The notes below the pieces were generated by a model that saw only the letters and a list, made by a program, of their open reading frames with translations, had not been told where the DNA came from and ran no database searches. The position numbers were made by a program, and so were the translations under genes. DNA of 64,000 bases, from assembly GCA_001247695.2 (NCBI GenBank), contig LGRX02035356.1:19418-83417 (forward strand), in the 5' to 3' direction. Positions 62,235-64,000 of this stretch are shown here, piece by piece; within the stretch, counting starts at the first letter, position 1; the number at the start of each line of letters is the position of its first letter. The stretch is from Cymbomonas tetramitiformis (Eukaryota; Chlorophyta; Pyramimonadophyceae; Pyramimonadales; Pyramimonadaceae).

Positions 62235-63897
62235 CTAGCCTTCATAGGCAGCTATAATGTCTGCTGCATTGGTCAGCTCGGTGGCTTTGACCCAGGTGTC
62301 ATGCTCAGGACCGTAGCCTGCATATCGTACTAAATAGTATTTGACACCTCTAGTGAACTTATCCGAGAGTATATGTGATATCTCAAATAGTGGTTGCCCT
62401 TCTTCGATGATCATCTGTGGCAGAGGCAAAGGTGCTTGAATCGAGTCATTGTACAGCTCTAATCTGGAAACAGGCTGTACCGGATGAATACGGATATCAA
62501 GATTTCAGAAATCTAACTCGTATGCACGTCCATGGCTAAGCACTTTGGAAATAGTGAACGGCCCAATATATGGCTGCTTAAAGTGTCTGCCTGCCTCTGT
62601 CAAACCAGTCCATTGAATAAACTCAGTCCGTAAAAGAACTTTCTGCCCGACTGCGAACTGCTTAGGCATGTGAGTCTTATTGAATCTGGCTTGGCTAATT
62701 TCTGCTGCTCGGGAAATGTTGTCTACCGCGTTGGCATGAACAGCCGAGTACTGGTCAAAATGATCTCGAATAGCTCTTTGTATTGGAACAGGAGCTTCTG
62801 GCGGAATAGTAATAACCAAGTCATGAGGCGAAAGTGGTTGCGCCATCGAGTCGAGATAAAATGGTGAATAACCAGTTGATGCAGAAACGGTATTGTTAAT
62901 TGCAAACTCCACCAGAGGCAACTTGTCCTCCCACGAATTGGCTGAAGTATCATTGCAACAACACCTGAGGATGAAAATACTACTTAATCAGTTTATAAAC
63001 CAGAGGATGGTGGAATTAAATCATGAATCAACAATTTGAAAATTACCTGAGGATATCCTCAATGAAGGCATGGCTCCTCTCATTGGCAGCATTCGACTGT
63101 GGATGGTGTGATGACGTCATGGACAATCTCGTACCAGTAGATTTCCACAATGTCTGCCAGAATGTAGAGGTGAATCTGGGGTCTCGATCTGAGATGATGT
63201 TCCTCGGAAGACCATGGAGCTTGAAGATATGCTGCATATAGATAGAAGCAGTATGCTGAGCTGTCCAGGTCATGCTGAAGGGAATGAGATGATAACGATG
63301 GGAGAATTGGCACATTACCACAAATATACTGTCGTGCCCATTAGTGGTGATAGGCAGATCAGTGATCCAATCAAGAGATACATCAAGCCATTTCGTCTTA
63401 GGCACGGAATATCGTATGTGTGCCTGACCATAAGGCTTGTGTCGCCTCGTTTTCTGGCGCTGACAAACGGGGCACTCCTGAATGTACTTGATGGCTGCCG
63501 TTGTCATTCCTGGCCAATAATATCGGCTACGCAGAAGATAAAGCATGCGATTTTTGCCTACATGACCAGAAATAGTGGCTGAGTGGCACTCATGAAGAAG
63601 AATGTGGCGTAGTTGTGTGATCTCACCGTCATCTGTGGGGACTTTAGCTGTTGGTGGAATGTACAGCTGTCTGCCATATATGGTCTTACGATAGATCAAC
63701 CCCTGAATGAGCTCGAAGCTGTAGCTGCTGACTGACTGTGATGAAGTCGATGATGTCAGCTTAGCCAAAATAGTCTGTGCAAATGTGTCACGATCATATT
63801 CTGATATAATGATGTCGTGTAGCTGATGAGCTGATGAAGAAGATATAAGAGCAATGAATGTAGGATCTGCAGATGGAATGACCTCGCTGATGTTCAT
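62235..63897 (-). pseudogene. pol: Integrase and chromodomain of the second Ty3/gypsy element
   Basis: From 63897 down: a zinc-binding HHCC region (LLHECHSATISGHVGKNRML, CPVCQRQK), then the DDE core (DVSLDWITDLP, IISDRDPRFTSTFW, NAANERSHAFIEDIL). The frame is interrupted by an 82-base intron-like segment (62965-63046; GTAATT...TCCTCAG on the minus strand). It resumes in phase with CCCNDTSANSWEDKLPLVEF, and INNTVSASTGYSPFYL then fits the usual end of the core. A TGA at 62505-62507 breaks the frame after GRAYELDF, and coding resumes in phase (IRIHPVQPVSRLELYND) into a chromodomain (FEISHILSDKF...YYLVRYAGYGPEHDTW) ending at 62235. It is broken only by one stop and the intron-like piece. Confidence 0.8.
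62965..63046 (-). other. Intron-like segment in the integrase gene
   Basis: On the minus strand, CTCAG|GTAATT at the 5' side and TTTTCATCCTCAG|G at the 3' side, 82 bases, AT-rich, with in-frame stops. Removing it rejoins a conserved integrase region with the split Arg codon AG|G. Confidence 0.7.
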
Positions 63898-64000
63898 ATG
63901 ATGAAGACAATCAGTAAGTTCAAAAAGTGCAGAGATACGCGTGAGTGCGTCTGCAACCTTATTCTTTTCGCCAGCAATGTGCTCTATACGGAAGTTGTAT

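Larger units (their letters stand above)
60564..64000 (-). mobile_element. Second Ty3/gypsy element, minus strand, 5' part beyond the window
   Basis: The 3' LTR is at 60564-61204, preceded on the minus strand by a purine tract (AAGAGGGGAGATC). Upstream of it come a chromodomain and an integrase, in the order of a chromovirus-type element. RT and gag would lie past 64000. No methyltransferase is visible in the visible part, so it is a different family from 42670-57090. Confidence 0.8.

Overview
The window is nuclear DNA of a eukaryote, most likely a photosynthetic alga of the green lineage. Three things point that way: a nine-exon nuclear gene for a plant-type plastid protease subunit (ClpP5-like, 32317-35501), GT-AG and one GC-AG spliceosomal introns, and plant-type telomere-like motifs (TTTAGGG/CCCTAAA) inside several repeats. 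No rRNA gene, no convincing tRNA, no bacterial operon and no CRISPR array was seen. The species cannot be named from the sequence.

Most of the window is layered mobile DNA. 1-7700: LTR elements of one gag family, carrying a Mutator-like insertion full of hairpins and ending in a tail-to-tail LTR pair. 8076-11811: a hAT transposon with perfect 20-bp terminal inverted repeats (TIRs) and an 8-bp target-site duplication (TSD), broken by a foldback MITE. 12-15 kb: satellites, a 302-base assembly gap and a TIR element. 14.9-17.3 kb: a TIR element holding a second one with 91-bp TIRs whose only gene resembles a methyltransferase. 17.4-18.3 kb: a two-exon OB-fold-like gene. 19.7-26.4 kb: degraded coding DNA between 1,055-bp direct repeats. 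26.5-31.35 kb: a SAP-domain piggyBac-type transposase gene split by a gag-only LTR element. 32.3-35.5 kb: CLPP5, the one clear host gene. 37.6-41.2 kb: minisatellites, including an array with an 11-bp period. 42.67-57.09 kb: a complete, very young 14.4-kb Ty3/gypsy element. 57.1-64 kb: hairpin modules, a rearranged relative of that element, a gene cut by an LTR, and a second Ty3/gypsy element running off the end.

The most interesting system is the Ty3/gypsy element at 42670-57090 (LTRs identical by eye, TSD CTTTT). Besides protease, RT, RNase H, integrase and chromodomain it encodes two unrelated DNA methyltransferases: a phage-type N6-adenine (Dam-like) domain between RNase H and integrase, and a C5-cytosine methyltransferase after the chromodomain. 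A diverged relative at 58056-59435 carries both in one frame in the opposite order. A third, unrelated methyltransferase-like gene sits in the TIR element at 15201-16546. A mobile element that could write both 6mA and 5mC, plus other elements with similar cargo nearby, is the main lead for follow-up.
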